Of a DNA stretch of 64,000 bases, positions 27,213-34,411 are shown piece by piece. Origin of the DNA: Kaistella chaponensis (lineage in GTDB: Bacteria; Bacteroidota; Bacteroidia; Flavobacteriales; Weeksellaceae); NCBI RefSeq assembly GCF_900156725.1, contig NZ_FTOI01000004.1, forward strand, positions 1 through 64,000, read 5' to 3'. Position numbers and translations under genes: made by a program. Under the pieces are notes generated by a model. That model was not told where the DNA came from. It made no database searches and saw only the letters and a program-made list of their open reading frames with translations. How positions within the stretch are numbered: the stretch's first letter is position 1; every line of letters begins with the position of its first letter.

Positions 27213-27956
27213 ATGTTACAAATCAATAACCTACACGCCAAAATCGAAGATGGCACAGAAATTTTAAAAGGGATTAACCTTCAAATAAATCCAGGCGAAG
27301 TTCATGCGATCATGGGACCAAACGGAGCCGGAAAATCAACACTCGCTTCAATCGTTGCGGGTAAAGAAGAATACGAAGTTACGGCCGGAGAAATTCTTTT
27401 CGAAGGAAAAGACATCATCGAAGATGCGCCGGAAGAAAGAGCGCACCAAGGAATTTTCCTTTCGTTTCAATATCCGGTAGAAATTCCTGGAGTTACCGTA
27501 ACCAACTTCATCAAAGCAGCCATCAACGAAAACCGAAAAGCAAAAGGTTTAGAAAATATGCCGGCAAAAGAAATGTTGGCTTTGGTGAAAGAAAACTCCG
27601 AAAAACTCAGCATCAAAAGAGATTTCCTTAACCGTTCGTTGAACCAAGGATTTTCTGGAGGGGAGAAAAAACGAAACGAAATTTTCCAGATGATGATGCT
27701 CGATCCTAAATTGGCAATTCTAGATGAAACCGATTCTGGATTAGATATCGATGCATTGAGAATTGTTGCAGACGGTGTGAATTCTTTCCGAAATGAAGGA
27801 AATGCAGTTTTGTTGATCACGCATTACCAAAGACTTTTAGACTATATTCAGCCAGATTTTGTTCATGTTTTAGCAGACGGAAAAATCATCAAAACCGGTG
27901 ATAAATCACTCGCTTTAGAATTAGAAGATAAAGGATACGATTGGCTGCTTAATTAA
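27213..27956 (+). CDS. sufC: Fe-S cluster assembly ATPase SufC
   Basis: The 247-residue ABC-type ATPase powers the SufBC2D scaffold. Walker A is MGPNGAGKSTLAS, the signature motif is FSGGEKKRNEIFQMM, Walker B is LAILDETDSGLDIDALRIV and the switch His is in LLITHYQRLLDYIQPD. Length is normal. Two tandem copies of TTTGAAATTTGAT start right after its stop codon. Confidence 0.97.
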   Translation: MLQINNLHAKIEDGTEILKGINLQINPGEVHAIMGPNGAGKSTLASIVAGKEEYEVTAGEILFEGKDIIEDAPEERAHQGIFLSFQYPVEIPGVTVTNFIKAAINENRKAKGLENMPAKEMLALVKENSEKLSIKRDFLNRSLNQGFSGGEKKRNEIFQMMMLDPKLAILDETDSGLDIDALRIVADGVNSFRNEGNAVLLITHYQRLLDYIQPDFVHVLADGKIIKTGDKSLALELEDKGYDWLLN

Positions 27957-27985
27957 TTTGAAATTTGATGTTTGAAATTTGATAT
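27957..27985. repeat. Tandem and inverted TTTGAAATTTGAT repeats flanking the four-helix-bundle gene (left side)
   Basis: Two tandem 14-base units, TTTGAAATTTGATG and TTTGAAATTTGATA, lie between the sufC stop and the next ATG. The second unit extended by one base (27971-27985) is the exact 15-base reverse complement of 28414-28428, on the other side of the four-helix-bundle gene. The gene is thus bracketed by inverted repeats. Confidence 0.75.
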
Positions 27986-27986
27986 T

Positions 27987-28391
27987 ATGTCAACGATAAA
28001 AAACTTCGAAGATTTAGAGATTTGGCAAAAATCAAGAATTCTTTGTCAAAATATCGACAAGTATTGTCTTAAAAATAATAAATTTCAAAAACATGATCAA
28101 AATCAAATCGATCGATCTTCTGCTTCTGTGATGGATAATATTGCTGAAGGTTTGGAAAGAGAGGGTAACAAAGAATTTGTAAATTTTCTTACCATGTCGA
28201 AAGGTTCAGTAGGTGAAGTTCGCTCTCAATTAATTAGAGCATTTGATCGAAATTATCTTGATGAAAGTACTTTTTTAACTCTTAAAGATGATGCAATCAA
28301 TATTTCGAAAATGCTGTCAGGATTTATCAATTATCTGAAAAACTCAGAACACAAAGGCAATAAATTTAATAGGAATAAAGAAAATGAATGA
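27987..28391 (+). CDS. Four-helix-bundle (S23/IVP-like) protein
   Basis: The 134-residue protein has the family pattern IKNFEDLEIWQKSRILCQNI at the N terminus, then DRSSASVMDNIAEGLEREGNKEFVNFLTMSKGSVGEVRSQLIRAFD. This family is named after proteins encoded in 23S rRNA intervening sequences but occurs widely as a free gene; its function is unknown. I chose the ATG at 27987 over an upstream TTG inside the repeat. It separates sufC and sufD in the same orientation and is bracketed by inverted repeats, which suggests insertion as a unit. Confidence 0.9.
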   Translation: MSTIKNFEDLEIWQKSRILCQNIDKYCLKNNKFQKHDQNQIDRSSASVMDNIAEGLEREGNKEFVNFLTMSKGSVGEVRSQLIRAFDRNYLDESTFLTLKDDAINISKMLSGFINYLKNSEHKGNKFNRNKENE

Positions 28392-28413
28392 TGTCTGAGC
28401 ATAAAAATTTCGG

Positions 28414-28428
28414 ATATCAAATTTCAAA
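28414..28428. repeat. Inverted repeat flanking the four-helix-bundle gene (right side)
   Basis: ATATCAAATTTCAAA is the exact reverse complement of 27971-27985. It is followed by a further partial unit (TATCAAATATA) and then the sufD ATG at 28444. Confidence 0.7.
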
Positions 28429-28443
28429 TATCAAATATAAATA

Positions 28444-29763
28444 ATGGCTTTATTAGAAAATATACAAACCAACCACGCAACTTTTTTAGAAAATTTGAGC
28501 CATCGTTTCCTCGATGAACAAAGAAAATGTTCCCTTCAAAAATTTGAAGAAAAAGGCTTTCCAACTAAAAAAGACGAAGAATATAAATACACGAACTTAA
28601 GAGAAATCACAGAGAAGAATTATAATTTCTTCCCGAAAGAAGCACATCATATTTCAAAAGAACAAATCGCAGAACTGCATTTAGGCGAAGAACATTTCGA
28701 CTGGATTGTTTTTGTGAATGGACAACTTCATAAAGAATTATCAAAAATTTCTATTGAAAATGTAGAATTGTTATCGTTCAATTTTGCCCTAAATGACCCA
28801 AAACACAAAGATGTTTTCGATCAGTATTTCAATAAAATTGTGGATGAAAATTTAGCCTTCACCAATTTGAATACGGCGTATTGCAAAATGGGATTTTTCT
28901 TGAAAGTTCCAAAAAATGTGGTCATCGAAAAACCGATTCACGTTTTCTATATCTCTCAAAATCAGGACGAAAATACCATTTATAACACCCGAAATTTGCT
29001 CATCGCAGAAGAAGGTTCCAAAATTGAAGTCATTGAAAGTCACCATAATTTTGATGAAACTTTTGTCCTTACCAATTCGGTAACCGAGATCTTTACGCAT
29101 CAAAATGCAAAAGCAGATTGGCATAAAATCCAGAACGACAGCAACAGTTCTTACCTAATTGATCACACTTTTGCGAAACAGGAACGCGATAGTTTAACCA
29201 CCGTGAACACCTTTTCTTTTGGTGGAAAATTGGTGAGAAATAATTTAGATTTCATTCATAACGGCGAGAATATCAACTCTTTTATGAACGGAATCACCAT
29301 TATCAATGATGAACAGTTGGTCGATCATCACACCGCAGTTCATCACAAAACGCCACATTGCGAGAGTTACCAAAACTACAAAGGAATTTACAAAGGAAAA
29401 TCCCACGGAGTTTTCAACGGTAAAGTTTTCGTGGATAAAATTGCTCAAAAAACCAATGCTTATCAACAAAATAACAATATTTTGCTCGATGAAGGTGCGT
29501 CGATTGACACCAAACCACAGCTCGAAATTTTTGCAGATGATGTGAAATGTTCTCACGGTTGTACAGTTGGACAATTGAATGAAGATGCGCTGTTTTACCT
29601 TCGTGCACGTGGAATTTCCAAACAAAAAGCGATGGGAATGTTGCTTTTCGCCTTTGCAAATGACGCCATGGAAAACATTGATATCGAACCACTAAAAGTG
29701 AAAATTTCGAAACTTATTGCAGAAAAATTAGAAGTAGATATTTCCTTTGAAGAGATTTTTTAG
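28444..29763 (+). CDS. sufD: Fe-S cluster assembly protein SufD
   Basis: The 439-residue scaffold partner of SufB has DEEYKYTNLREITEKNY near the N terminus and NFDETFVLTNSVTEIFTHQNAKADWHKIQN in the beta-helix. Further on are SFMNGITIINDEQLVDHHTAVHH, then KTNAYQQNNNILLDEGASIDTKPQLEIFADDVKCSHGCTVGQL, where the functional His and Cys lie. Length is normal. It is the last suf gene of the operon; a family A repeat follows immediately, and sufS is elsewhere. Confidence 0.96.
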   Translation: MALLENIQTNHATFLENLSHRFLDEQRKCSLQKFEEKGFPTKKDEEYKYTNLREITEKNYNFFPKEAHHISKEQIAELHLGEEHFDWIVFVNGQLHKELSKISIENVELLSFNFALNDPKHKDVFDQYFNKIVDENLAFTNLNTAYCKMGFFLKVPKNVVIEKPIHVFYISQNQDENTIYNTRNLLIAEEGSKIEVIESHHNFDETFVLTNSVTEIFTHQNAKADWHKIQNDSNSSYLIDHTFAKQERDSLTTVNTFSFGGKLVRNNLDFIHNGENINSFMNGITIINDEQLVDHHTAVHHKTPHCESYQNYKGIYKGKSHGVFNGKVFVDKIAQKTNAYQQNNNILLDEGASIDTKPQLEIFADDVKCSHGCTVGQLNEDALFYLRARGISKQKAMGMLLFAFANDAMENIDIEPLKVKISKLIAEKLEVDISFEEIF

Positions 29764-29847
29764 GGCGACAAATTTCCGTCTTCCGCTCCCAATCTTTTTT
29801 GTTCCGCCTTGCTCCACAAAAAAGGATTTCCGCTTAAGCCGGGTCGC
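29763..29847 (-). repeat. Dispersed structured element, family A, copy 3
   Basis: Read on the minus strand: GACCCGGCTTAAGCGGAAATCC, a hairpin (TTTTTTGT..GCAAGGCGG..ACAAAAAA), GATTGGGAGCGGAAGACGG. The end blocks are altered but have the same order and spacing. It begins at the sufD stop codon, so it may also act as the 3' structure of the suf message. The rest of the gap to 30008 shows no feature. Confidence 0.6.
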
Positions 29848-30007
29848 AATTGGGAATGTAAATAAAATTGGGGTTTTTTCAACAAAACCAGATATAAAAG
29901 CGGGCTTTAAGCCTGTTTTTTTGTGTAAACCAAGAAATTAGCTTTAGCCAAAACACAATAGGTAGCAATTATTTTCTTACATTTATTTGGATAATAAAAC
30001 TTCGAAT

Positions 30008-30520
30008 ATGAATCTATCAAACATACAAAATCAACTGAGCATTTTCCAGGAAAACAATCAAATCTTTGAAGCTGCTCATTTTCTTATCGAATCATTCGGA
30101 CTGGAAAATGAAAACTTCGCGGGATTTGGTTTTCGCGCAGAATTAGAACCCAACAAAATGTTGCTCACAACCGATGGTCAACTCGGTGAAAAACAAATGG
30201 TCATGATTCCCCGAAATCTTTTCGATTTTGATCTGAATTTGGTAGCAAACATGGTCGCTCACGAAATGTTTCATGTTCGCCAAAAAGCCCCGGAAACCTT
30301 AGTAGAAGACAAAAACGAAAGAGAATTTCAGGCATACTCAGAAATGCTTTTTCATAGAGAATTTCCGCTCGTTCCCGAAGTTTCAGATTTTCATAAAAAA
30401 TTCTTCGGTGAAAAAGCATTGGAATATTACAAAAGGATGGGCGAAAACTCTGAATTGCAACAGAAATATGCTGAAAAGAAAAAAGAAGTCGAGTTTTTAA
30501 TCCAGTCGCTTTCTATCTAA
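30008..30520 (+). CDS. Hypothetical protein with an HExxH metallopeptidase-like motif
   Basis: The 170-residue soluble protein has MVAHEMFHVRQKAPETLVED near residue 82 and NEREFQAYSEMLFHREFP about 20 residues later. HExxH followed by a Glu in a helix is the arrangement of small gluzincin-like metallopeptidases. I do not recognise the family. There is no signal peptide, so it would act in the cytoplasm. I chose the ATG at 30008 over a TTG at 29987. It is monocistronic and convergent with the TPR gene, sharing a terminator. Confidence 0.7.
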   Translation: MNLSNIQNQLSIFQENNQIFEAAHFLIESFGLENENFAGFGFRAELEPNKMLLTTDGQLGEKQMVMIPRNLFDFDLNLVANMVAHEMFHVRQKAPETLVEDKNEREFQAYSEMLFHREFPLVPEVSDFHKKFFGEKALEYYKRMGENSELQQKYAEKKKEVEFLIQSLSI

Positions 30521-30549
30521 AAAAAGGAAACCTTATTTGGTTTCCTTCT
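30519..30549. terminator. Shared bidirectional terminator
   Basis: AAGGAAACC and GGTTTCCTT pair perfectly around TTATTT. A T-rich tail follows on both strands; the minus-strand run has seven T. The stem overlaps the last codons of the convergent TPR gene. Confidence 0.8.
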
Positions 30550-31045
30550 TGTTTTTGCTTGTTTTCATTGGCATTTTCGCCTTTATAAATTTTCTTCGTT
30601 CTTGCACCAAATCCAAGCTGCATTGGGTAAAACAGAATTTTTCAGCTTCCTTTAAAAAGTGTAAAGCATTTTTCAAACTTCCCCGTCTTTCGGAGATCAT
30701 TGCTCGATAAAAGTCCAAAGTTGATTTCTCCATTCCTTTGATTTTTAAAGCATAGGTGATCAATTTTTCTGCTTCTGCAAAATCTTCATTTTCGATCAGA
30801 CATGCGATATAATATTGTGGCGTGTTCACATTCGAAACATCGAACATCATCGCTTCTTCAAAAAATTCTTTTGCCTTTTCGTAATTTTTCAACACTTCGG
30901 AGTGGATTCTTCCCATCAAACACAATGCATCTGCATCTTCCGAATCGTAGGAAAGAGCGTAGTTCAACGCTTCCAAACAATCCGGCAAATTGTAGGGATA
31001 AAAATCCAATGCCTCGAAGTAATATTTGTTTTTAGTTAAGTTCAT
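30533..31045 (-). CDS. TPR-like repeat protein downstream of prfH
   Basis: The 170-residue protein consists of helical repeats with TPR spacing: NLPDCLEALNYALSYDSEDADALCLMGRI, then NYEKAKEFFEEAMMFDVSN, then DFAEAEKLITYALKIKG, then GSLKNALHFLKEAEKFC. It ends in a basic tail. It probably mediates protein contacts; no enzyme motif is seen. ATG 31045 overlaps the end of prfH by 14 bp, so the two are translationally coupled; an in-frame ATG at 31066 would overlap more. It may be a functional partner of the rtcB-prfH pair. Confidence 0.75.
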   Translation of the reverse strand: MNLTKNKYYFEALDFYPYNLPDCLEALNYALSYDSEDADALCLMGRIHSEVLKNYEKAKEFFEEAMMFDVSNVNTPQYYIACLIENEDFAEAEKLITYALKIKGMEKSTLDFYRAMISERRGSLKNALHFLKEAEKFCFTQCSLDLVQERRKFIKAKMPMKTSKNKKETK

Positions 31046-31730
31046 TTTTGTAATTTTTGAGGTCATTTTTCAGACTGTTTCTTTTCTTTTTAAAGGTTAA
31101 GTCTGGTTCATTTTTCTTGAAATCTGTTCCTTTAAAAGTTCTTGTCGGATTTCCGCGTTGAACTTCGGTTTGGTTTTTCCAGGTTTCCTGCATTTGTTTT
31201 TCCATTTTTTGAAGATCCATTTCCTGTACTTTTTCTTCCAATCTTTTGATGGAAATTTTCTTATTTTCCAATTGAGATCGGGTGTCTTGTACAAATACCG
31301 AAAATTTCGTTGGTAAATGGGTTGCGCGAACTGCGGTACTTACTTTGTTCACGTTTTGTCCGCCACTTCCCTGACTTCTCGCGGTTTGAAATTGAATATC
31401 TTTTGGATTAAATTCCGTTTTTTCCAGATTTTCGAGTTCAAAAATTCCAATAAACCAATTGCTTCTTTGATGGTTTTTTCGAAAGGTACTTTTCCCGATC
31501 CAGCAAATACTTCCCAACCAATTTTTGAGGAAATTCTCTATTTTTTTTCCTTTTAAAAGTATGGTTGCAGATTTCAAAGTGAGATTTTCATCTCCTTTTT
31601 CCCGATGAATAATTTCATATTCGATCGCATTTTCTTTGGCTTCTTCCAGGAAAACCTTCAGCACTTTTGCTGCCACAAACTGGCATTCCAAAGGTCCTTT
31701 ACCGGAAGAAATTTGTATTATTTTGTCCAT
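31032..31730 (-). CDS. prfH: Peptide chain release factor H (PrfH)
   Basis: The 232-residue release-factor-like protein lacks the stop-codon-reading domain of RF1/RF2. It keeps the catalytic loop [20 protein letters not shown] (GGQ at 123-125) and a basic C-terminal tail with TRTFKGTDFKKNEPDLTFKKKRNSLK. The N terminus IIQISSGKGPLECQFVAAKV is typical for PrfH. Paired with RtcB, this family is known to rescue ribosomes whose decoding centre was cut. The frame is open upstream to a TTG at 31790, but the conserved start is ATG 31730. rtcB lies 82 bp upstream. Confidence 0.92.
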   Translation of the reverse strand: MDKIIQISSGKGPLECQFVAAKVLKVFLEEAKENAIEYEIIHREKGDENLTLKSATILLKGKKIENFLKNWLGSICWIGKSTFRKNHQRSNWFIGIFELENLEKTEFNPKDIQFQTARSQGSGGQNVNKVSTAVRATHLPTKFSVFVQDTRSQLENKKISIKRLEEKVQEMDLQKMEKQMQETWKNQTEVQRGNPTRTFKGTDFKKNEPDLTFKKKRNSLKNDLKNYKNELN

Positions 31731-31749
31731 TTTTTTAATTTGTTTTGAT

Positions 31750-31809
31750 GGTTGACTGTTGATCGTTGTCAGTTGGAATTCCTCAACCAAAAACCATTAA
31801 CAATCAACC
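31750..31809. repeat. Imperfect inverted repeat between rtcB and prfH
   Basis: GGTTGACTGTTGAT (31750-31763) faces ATTAACAATCAACC (31796-31809); 12 of 14 positions pair. It occupies the 82-bp rtcB-prfH junction and has no strong T run. It could tune translation or mRNA decay between the two genes, or be one of the common AT-rich intergenic repeats. Confidence 0.5.
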
Positions 31810-31812
31810 AAA

Positions 31813-33204
31813 TTATTTGTCCATTCGCACAATTCTCGGTTGAAAAGTTCCCAGAATATCGACCAAATTGCTTTGTGCATTCATCACTTCATTGATGTTT
31901 TTGTACGCCATCGGTGCTTCTTCGTTACTTCCGCCAATGAGGGTCACATTTTTTAATATTAATTCTTTTTTGATGTCATTCTGCGTAAATAAATTTCTGC
32001 ACGCACCTCTGGAATGTCGTCTTCCAGCGCCGTGTGAAGCCGAGTTCAACGATTCCGGATTTCCTTTTCCGCGAACGATAAAACCTTTTGCCGTCATAGA
32101 ACCCGGAATTATTCCCAATTCATTTTCGCTTGCCGGAGTTGCGCCTTTTCGGTGAACAATCACTTCTTTTCCGTTGTGAATTTCTTTCCACGCGAAGTTG
32201 TGATGGTTTTCTATTCTGGCTTTTACACGACCACCAATTGCTTTTACCAATCTTCGGTGAATGTCGTCATGACAGGCTTTTGCGTAATCTCCGGCAAGAT
32301 TCATCGCCGTCCAATATTCCAAACCGAGATGAGAATCCAGATCCAGCCAAGCAAAATTTTGCGCTTCTTTTGGCAACGGACATTGTTCGGTCGCCACTCT
32401 GGAGTAATATTGCGCGATTTCTGCTCCAAATCCACGTGATCCGCTGTGAGAAAGGATTCCCAGATATTTACCTTTTGGAAGTCCAATTTGTTGGTCTTCT
32501 TCCGTGATTTCTACTTCGCCAAATTCTACAAAGTGATTTCCACCACCGGAACTTCCCAGTTGTTTGATGGCTTTTCCTTTCAATCTTTTTAAAATAGGAA
32601 TTAAATTAAAGGTTTCCCGATCGAAAATTTCATGATCAAAAACCGACTTGTGAACTTCGCTCATCCCGAATTTGGTGTTTTCTACCAAAGCTTTTTCATA
32701 TTTGTCTTTTGCGCCATCGAGGTAAGAAATGGGCGTATCCAGAATGCTTAAACTCATTCTGCAGCCGATATCCATTCCGACTCCATACGGAATTACGGCA
32801 TTTTCTACGGCGAGAACTCCACCGATTGGAAGTCCGTAACCGCTGTGAGCATCGGGCATTAAAGCGCCTTGAACCGAAATTGGAAGTTTCAACGCGGTGT
32901 ATAATTGGTTTTTTGCTTCCTCTGAAATATCGTTTCCGAAAATTTCAAAAGGAGCGCGATTTGATTGAAGCATTCTTCTTTCTGTTTTATTTGAAGTCAG
33001 TAACGCTTCTGCAATCTGCCCGAAAGTCAGATCTTTTTCAAAATCCTGTGGATTGATTACTATTTCTTTTAATATTGATTTCACGTGATGTATATTTTTG
33101 GTGGCATAATTTCTTTTCATCACTTCTAAAGCGATGTTGATGCTCTGATTATTTGGATAACCCAGTTTTAACAGGTCTTTTCCTTTGAGTTTTAAATTTC
33201 CCAT
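31813..33204 (-). CDS. rtcB: RtcB-type RNA ligase
   Basis: The 463-residue GTP-dependent ligase joins 2',3'-cyclic phosphate (or 3'-phosphate) to 5'-OH RNA ends. Metal and active-site blocks are present: PDAHSGYGLPIGGVLA, GMDIGCRMSLS, GSSGGGNHFVEFGE, SHSGSRGFGAEIA, GSMTAKGFIVRG, and the guanylylated-His region SASHGAGRRHSRGACR. It is placed directly before prfH. That order matches the RtcB-PrfH ribosome repair pair, in which RtcB re-ligates the nicked 16S rRNA after PrfH releases the peptide. No archease gene is adjacent. Confidence 0.95.
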   Translation of the reverse strand: MGNLKLKGKDLLKLGYPNNQSINIALEVMKRNYATKNIHHVKSILKEIVINPQDFEKDLTFGQIAEALLTSNKTERRMLQSNRAPFEIFGNDISEEAKNQLYTALKLPISVQGALMPDAHSGYGLPIGGVLAVENAVIPYGVGMDIGCRMSLSILDTPISYLDGAKDKYEKALVENTKFGMSEVHKSVFDHEIFDRETFNLIPILKRLKGKAIKQLGSSGGGNHFVEFGEVEITEEDQQIGLPKGKYLGILSHSGSRGFGAEIAQYYSRVATEQCPLPKEAQNFAWLDLDSHLGLEYWTAMNLAGDYAKACHDDIHRRLVKAIGGRVKARIENHHNFAWKEIHNGKEVIVHRKGATPASENELGIIPGSMTAKGFIVRGKGNPESLNSASHGAGRRHSRGACRNLFTQNDIKKELILKNVTLIGGSNEEAPMAYKNINEVMNAQSNLVDILGTFQPRIVRMDK

Positions 33205-33269
33205 TTTTTAGATTTTAGATAATAGATGTGAGATGGTAGACTTTCTCACATCAAATATTTTAGCTGTTT

Positions 33270-33346
33270 TGTCATTCTGACGAAGGAAGAATCTCATTTT
33301 CATATGTTTAGATTCTTCAATCCGCTTTGCTACTTTCAGAATGACA
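33270..33346. repeat. Family C inverted repeat (TGTCATTCTGA)
   Basis: TGTCATTCTGA (33270-33280) is an exact inverted repeat of TCAGAATGACA (33336-33346). Inside it GAAGAATCT (33286-33294) faces AGATTCTTC (33310-33318). I recall TGTCATTC..GAATGACA elements with an internal GAATCT pair as common intergenic repeats in Bacteroidota genomes. This is the only copy seen here. It lies upstream of rtcB. Confidence 0.65.
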
Positions 33347-33356
33347 GAGCGTTATC

Positions 33357-33508
33357 TTTAGCCCCGATTGACTCAAATTCTTTATTGTTTTATTTGAATC
33401 GTCGAAACTCGTTCCTCGTTTTGCAGCGGCATCCTTTTTTTTGCGATGGCTTGAAAAAAGCGAAGGCGAAAAAAGATACAGCGGAAAGCGGGAAATAGCT
33501 CCTAAAAA
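33357..33508 (+). repeat. Dispersed structured element, family A, copy 4 (with insertion)
   Basis: It starts TTTAGCCCCGATTGA. After a 50-base insertion come GCGGCATCC, an imperfect apical hairpin, GATACAGCGGAAAGCGGG and AGCTCCTAAAAAA. The outer ends TTTAG and CTAAA are complementary. It follows the family C repeat by 10 bases, so this gap is a cluster of repeats. Confidence 0.75.
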
Positions 33509-33549
33509 ATTTGATTTCGGGGAAATATTGAGGTTGAAATAATCGCAAG

Positions 33550-33581
33550 AAAAAACCCGAAATCTGATGACTTCGGGTTTT
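33550..33581 (-). terminator. Terminator of the small transcript
   Basis: On the minus strand AAAACCCGAA and TTCGGGTTTT form a 10-bp stem, followed by a run of six T. It begins 22 bases after the stop of the 25-codon ORF at 33604-33681. Confidence 0.8.
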
Positions 33582-33603
33582 GATATTTCATTATACTGTT
33601 GTT

Positions 33604-33681
33604 CTAAGAAAAAACCATACCACGAAGCCGCATCGCCAAAAGTGGCAATCCTACTGCTGAAAACTGAATGAATTTGAACAT
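33604..33681 (-). CDS. Putative 25-residue hydrophobic peptide on its own short transcript
   Basis: The ORF runs from ATG at 33681 to TAG at 33604. It encodes 25 residues beginning MFKFIQFSAVGLPLL and ending RLRGMVFS: a hydrophobic segment with three basic residues, long enough to touch or partly span a membrane. It lies between an excellent promoter (33724-33752) and a terminator (33550-33581), so the predicted RNA is about 165 nt with little else in it. I do not recognise it. It may be a small membrane peptide, a type I toxin-like peptide, or a non-coding RNA whose ORF is accidental. Confidence 0.5.
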   Translation of the reverse strand: MFKFIQFSAVGLPLLAMRLRGMVFS

Positions 33682-33723
33682 TGCTTCGTTGTTTTTTTGT
33701 TGGTTAGTGATGATTTTCGAGTG

Positions 33724-33752
33724 CAAATATATTATTTTTTTTGGAATGACAA
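33724..33752 (-). promoter_or_regulatory. Flavobacterial promoter of the small transcript
   Basis: On the minus strand TTG (33750-33752), an 18-base spacer and TATATTTG (33724-33731) match TTG-N17-23-TAnnTTTG. The next gene on this strand, rtcB, begins over 500 bases downstream beyond a terminator, so the promoter belongs to the small ORF. Confidence 0.75.
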
Positions 33753-33796
33753 AATTTTGAGTTTTTTTTCTGCGAATTAAAAATAAAAACTTGTTT

Positions 33797-34405
33797 TCAA
33801 CTTATCCAATGATCTTGAGTTCCAATTTGTACCCAAATCCCATTCAATTTTTTGAAAATCCCAGTGTAACCGCCGCCCCATAATGGTCCGCATGATTCAG
33901 AAATCTGCACAATACATACATCTTTTCTAAGGTTAAAAATTGGTTCAGAATAATTTCTAAGACATTTTTTACCAAATTTGTCATTGAATTTTATCCAATA
34001 ATCTTTAGCACCATTATAATTGCTTTTAAGTTCAAATAAATCTGATTCTTTAATAATATCATATTTTCCAATGATTTTTTCTTTATCCAGATCAAACACT
34101 TTCGAATCGTAAGGCACTGTTTGTGAGATTAAATACTCAATATCTTGTGATGAAAATATTGAATCACTTTTTAATTCTAAAACATTCGGTATAATTGTAA
34201 ATTCGTCAATTTTTTCTTTATCTAAATTTAAAATATTAAAATTTGTTGCTGAAGAAGTTTTATATAAATATATTAAATCTGTTTTTTTTTGTGAATCTTC
34301 TTTTATCAATTGATTCAAAACTTCATATTTTAAATCTAAATTTTCATCTTTCTCTCGACAAGAAAAAAGAAAAATGAGAAAAAGAAAACAAGATATATTT
34401 TTCAT
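33797..34405 (-). CDS. Hypothetical lipoprotein
   Basis: The 202-residue protein has a lipoprotein signal (SCFLFLIFLFSCREKDENLD, Cys near residue 16). The body is Ser/Lys/Asp-rich with no recognised domain. It ends with SESCGPLWGGGYTGIFKKLNGIWVQIGTQDHWIS, which suggests a small folded C-terminal unit. Its base composition is more AT-rich than the mutase gene 6 bp upstream on the same strand. It may be an acquired gene appended to that transcript. Function unknown. Confidence 0.75.
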   Translation of the reverse strand: MKNISCFLFLIFLFSCREKDENLDLKYEVLNQLIKEDSQKKTDLIYLYKTSSATNFNILNLDKEKIDEFTIIPNVLELKSDSIFSSQDIEYLISQTVPYDSKVFDLDKEKIIGKYDIIKESDLFELKSNYNGAKDYWIKFNDKFGKKCLRNYSEPIFNLRKDVCIVQISESCGPLWGGGYTGIFKKLNGIWVQIGTQDHWIS

Positions 34406-34411
34406 AAGTTA

